In this document: positions 5,895 to 7,711 of the stretch, piece after piece
Position numbering within the stretch: position 1 is the stretch's first letter
Layout of the letters: every line of letters begins with the position of its first letter
Assembly (NCBI GenBank): GCA_016209665.1
Contig: JACQVT010000084.1
Location: forward strand, 1-7,711
DNA: 7,711 nucleotides
Reading direction: 5' to 3'
Origin: Planctomycetota bacterium
GTDB lineage: Bacteria > Planctomycetota > Phycisphaerae > UBA1845 > PWPN01
Program-made: the position numbers and the translations under genes
The notes under the pieces: generated by a model
What the model was told of the DNA's origin: nothing
What the model saw: only the letters and a program-made list of their open reading frames with translations
Databases searched by the model: none

Positions 5895-7646
5895 CTAATC
5901 TTCCGGCGGCGGGTCGGTTCCGCGGTCCGGGTCGGAAGGGACAACGGTCTGGTGTTCAACAACGATGGTCCGGGCGAGCAGGTCGCCCATCCGCTGGCGG
6001 TTGCGGGTGAATAGAATGACGAACAGGAACGGCCATATTTTCAGGTAGGGCTCGAGTTCGATCATCCGGGCCACGTTCCGCACGCCGATCTGCAACAAGT
6101 TCGCCCGATCGAGCGTTTCCGACAGCACTTGGCAGCCCAAGAGCCGCTTGCCCGGCGTCGCGGCGAGAAAACCCTCGAATGCCGTGCAGTAGGCGGTGTA
6201 GATCACCCGGAACCAGAACCAAGCCCACACGACTTCCCGGGGGGCGTCCGCCGGCTGCTCTCCGCCGGCGGCAGCGGCCCTGAACTCGTGATAATACGTG
6301 CTGATAGGTCCGAACCACCACCACAACATGATCGCGAGCGCGGGGGCGGCATCGATCATGAACGCCAGTGTCCGCTTGGCTGGCCCCACCACCTGCAGGC
6401 CGGCGGGCAGATTCACCGGAGCGGCGATGCTCTCCTGACGCCGCCAGAACACCAGCAGCAGCATGGCCGCCACGGCCACGGTGGTCAGGAAGTCGCGGAC
6501 GTTGCGGTTCTGCGACCGGCCGTCGGACGCCGTCGACACCGGCAGCGCGGCAAATGCCTGATCGGGTTTGCCGCCCGAGGCCGCCAGCCAGAAGCCCGCC
6601 TCCGGGCCCTTGTCGCCCAGCCGCAACAAGGCCAGTCGGTCGCTGAACAGGCCCAGGGCCGTTCGCGTGGACAACACCAACTCGTCACCGTTTTCCGTCA
6701 GCAGCGGCGGCAGGCGGTTCCAGGGCTCCTGGGCGTCGGCGGCCACGGAGCGCGTCCACTGCACACATTGCCGGTGCGGCTCGTCGGGTGCCTTGACGAT
6801 GGTGGCCAGGACCACCTGTTTGTTCGTGATCGCCGCGTCCGCCCGGTGGACGAAGTTCGGGGTCGCGATCGGCGGGCCGAGCGACCATTGGCCGTCGGCG
6901 TGGCGGGCGTAGCGGATCTCCATCTCCTGGCCGGCCGGCCGCCAGAACAGGTGGAACCGTCCATCCGCCACGGCCAGCCAGATGCCGTCGGCCTGCCCGC
7001 AGGCGGGCGGCGTGCCGATGCCCGGCTGCCAGGCCACGCCATCGTACATGACGATCCTCGGGACTCGCTCCGCTTCGGCCGCAGCGGGTAGGGCGGATAT
7101 CGACAAGCGGGGCACGGCCGAATCCACTGGGGCCGTCGCCAGGTGTTTGAGCCGCTCTTGCCACTCGGCCTCCACCTGGGCCCCAACCTCGGCGCTGACC
7201 ACCGCCCACAGCCGCGACAACTGCCCCTCGGACTCGCCTGCCAAGGCCAGAGGCAGGGCCCGGTTCGGCAACTGATGGGCCCGCCACTCGCGATTCCGGG
7301 TGTAACGGTAGTGCGTCTGGTTCTCGAAGAAGACGTGCAGCGTCTGGCCCGCCAGCGCGCAACTGTGGATGCGGTACAACGGGGGGTCGATCGACGTGGC
7401 CGGCCGGATGCGGTCCGACGTCGCCTCGCGATACCAGAAGCGGCTGGCGATCTGATCGTGGTCCTTGTCCCAGTCGCCAACGATCAGCCACACCATCTGG
7501 TCGCTGCCGACGACGAACAGCCGGCGGTCGGCGGGTGAGGCCGTCCGGGAATCCGCCGCGACCGCCAATGCAGCCGGCCAGAAGATCGCCGGCAGGAGCA
7601 GCAGGATCGTCGCCAAGCGCGGCCCGCGCCCCGCGCCCGGTGTCAT
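5895..7646 (-). CDS. RDD-family membrane protein with exported beta-rich N-terminal domain
   Basis: The product is 583 residues from the ATG at 7646. Residues 1-31 form a Sec signal peptide (LATILLLLPAIFWPAALAVA, cleavage near AVA-AD). Residues about 40-375 form an exported domain with short beta-strand units such as GRFHLFWRP, QVVLATIV and DRLALLRLGD, suggestive of a propeller/sialidase-like fold; no family is recognised. A TM helix (about 386-401) is followed by WRRQE, placing what follows in the cytoplasm. The C-terminus is an RDD domain: AKRTLAFMID (423-432), EGFLAATPGKRLLG (491-504), RNVARMIE (523-530) and RQRMGDLLARTIVV (550-563), with further TM segments at about 428-446, 474-492 and 535-547. 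RDD proteins are poorly characterised; transport roles have been proposed for some. I chose 7646 because it begins directly with the signal peptide. An in-frame ATG at 7706 would add 20 residues; it is preceded by GGAGA with no spacing, and the frame may extend beyond the window. Confidence 0.75.
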   Translation of the reverse strand: MTPGAGRGPRLATILLLLPAIFWPAALAVAADSRTASPADRRLFVVGSDQMVWLIVGDWDKDHDQIASRFWYREATSDRIRPATSIDPPLYRIHSCALAGQTLHVFFENQTHYRYTRNREWRAHQLPNRALPLALAGESEGQLSRLWAVVSAEVGAQVEAEWQERLKHLATAPVDSAVPRLSISALPAAAEAERVPRIVMYDGVAWQPGIGTPPACGQADGIWLAVADGRFHLFWRPAGQEMEIRYARHADGQWSLGPPIATPNFVHRADAAITNKQVVLATIVKAPDEPHRQCVQWTRSVAADAQEPWNRLPPLLTENGDELVLSTRTALGLFSDRLALLRLGDKGPEAGFWLAASGGKPDQAFAALPVSTASDGRSQNRNVRDFLTTVAVAAMLLLVFWRRQESIAAPVNLPAGLQVVGPAKRTLAFMIDAAPALAIMLWWWFGPISTYYHEFRAAAAGGEQPADAPREVVWAWFWFRVIYTAYCTAFEGFLAATPGKRLLGCQVLSETLDRANLLQIGVRNVARMIELEPYLKIWPFLFVILFTRNRQRMGDLLARTIVVEHQTVVPSDPDRGTDPPPED

Positions 7647-7673
7647 GGAGAGTGGAGAGTGGAGAGTGGAGAC
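7646..7673. repeat. Heptanucleotide tandem repeat (TGGAGAG, about four copies)
   Basis: On the + strand there are three exact copies of TGGAGAG (7646-7666) and a fourth with one mismatch, TGGAGAC (7667-7673). On the minus strand this is a CTCTCCA pyrimidine tract lying immediately upstream of, and overlapping by one base, the chosen ATG of the RDD gene. It leaves no Shine-Dalgarno there. If translation starts instead at 7706, the repeat is in frame and encodes part of STLHSPLS. Confidence 0.7.
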
Positions 7674-7711
7674 ATCGCCCCGCGCTGAGGGCGGCCCTGT
7701 CTCCATTCTCC

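Noticed and set aside
4560..6014. + strand open frame of 484 codons inside and beyond the kinase gene
   Set aside because: It is out of frame with both kinase domains, has an Arg/Pro/Ala-rich composition, and runs into the opposite-strand RDD gene.
6129..7091. + strand open frame of 320 codons opposite the RDD gene
   Set aside because: The translation is rich in Arg, Gly, Pro and Gln with no recognisable domain, while the minus strand carries a clear signal peptide and RDD motifs.
1..7711. tRNA, rRNA, CRISPR arrays, insertion-sequence ends or phage genes
   Set aside because: None was visible by eye: no spaced direct repeats of CRISPR type, no transposase or integrase motifs, and no tRNA-like cloverleaf arms in the short gaps.

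Overview
The window is high-GC, gene-dense bacterial DNA with five protein-coding genes and no RNA genes, CRISPR arrays or transposases that I could see. The protein families suggest a Planctomycetota-type or related environmental Gram-negative bacterium: a tandem LPS-kinase-like protein, an RDD membrane protein with a large exported N-terminal part, and a lipoprotein ending in a 'DxDGD...DDWE...GLDP' calcium-binding tail. This assignment is an inference from gene content, not from a marker gene.

Layout. (1) Left edge to about 1255 (+): the C-terminal three quarters of an N-acyl-D-amino-acid deacylase (D-aminoacylase). Its frame has no stop at the natural end of the protein and runs antisense into the next gene. 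(2) 1257-1329: a short convergent gap with a perfect 10-bp inverted repeat. (3) 1330-2031 (-): a predicted lipoprotein with a phospholipase A2-like His-Asp core and an EF-hand/thrombospondin-type tail. (4) 2032-2152: a divergent intergenic region with a promoter whose predicted transcript would start almost at the ATG of the next gene. (5) 2153-3802 (+): a multi-pass GT-C-type glycosyltransferase. (6) 3803-3903: a short gap with a second promoter of the same architecture. (7) 3904-5796 (+): a protein with two consecutive WaaP/Kdo-kinase-like domains, both with intact catalytic motifs. (8) 5797-5894: a convergent gap with a GC-rich hairpin. (9) 5895-7646 (-): a signal-peptide-bearing beta-rich extracytoplasmic domain fused to an RDD membrane domain, preceded by a heptanucleotide repeat at the right edge.

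The two + strand central genes (GT-C transferase and tandem sugar kinase) are adjacent, co-directional and both fit cell-envelope glycolipid or polysaccharide modification, so they may work together. The D-aminoacylase, the PLA2-like lipoprotein and the RDD protein have no obvious functional link to them. I saw no convincing complete new system. The most noteworthy items are the tandem kinase, the PLA2-like lipoprotein with a calcium-binding tail, and the damaged or displaced stop of the D-aminoacylase beside a palindrome.
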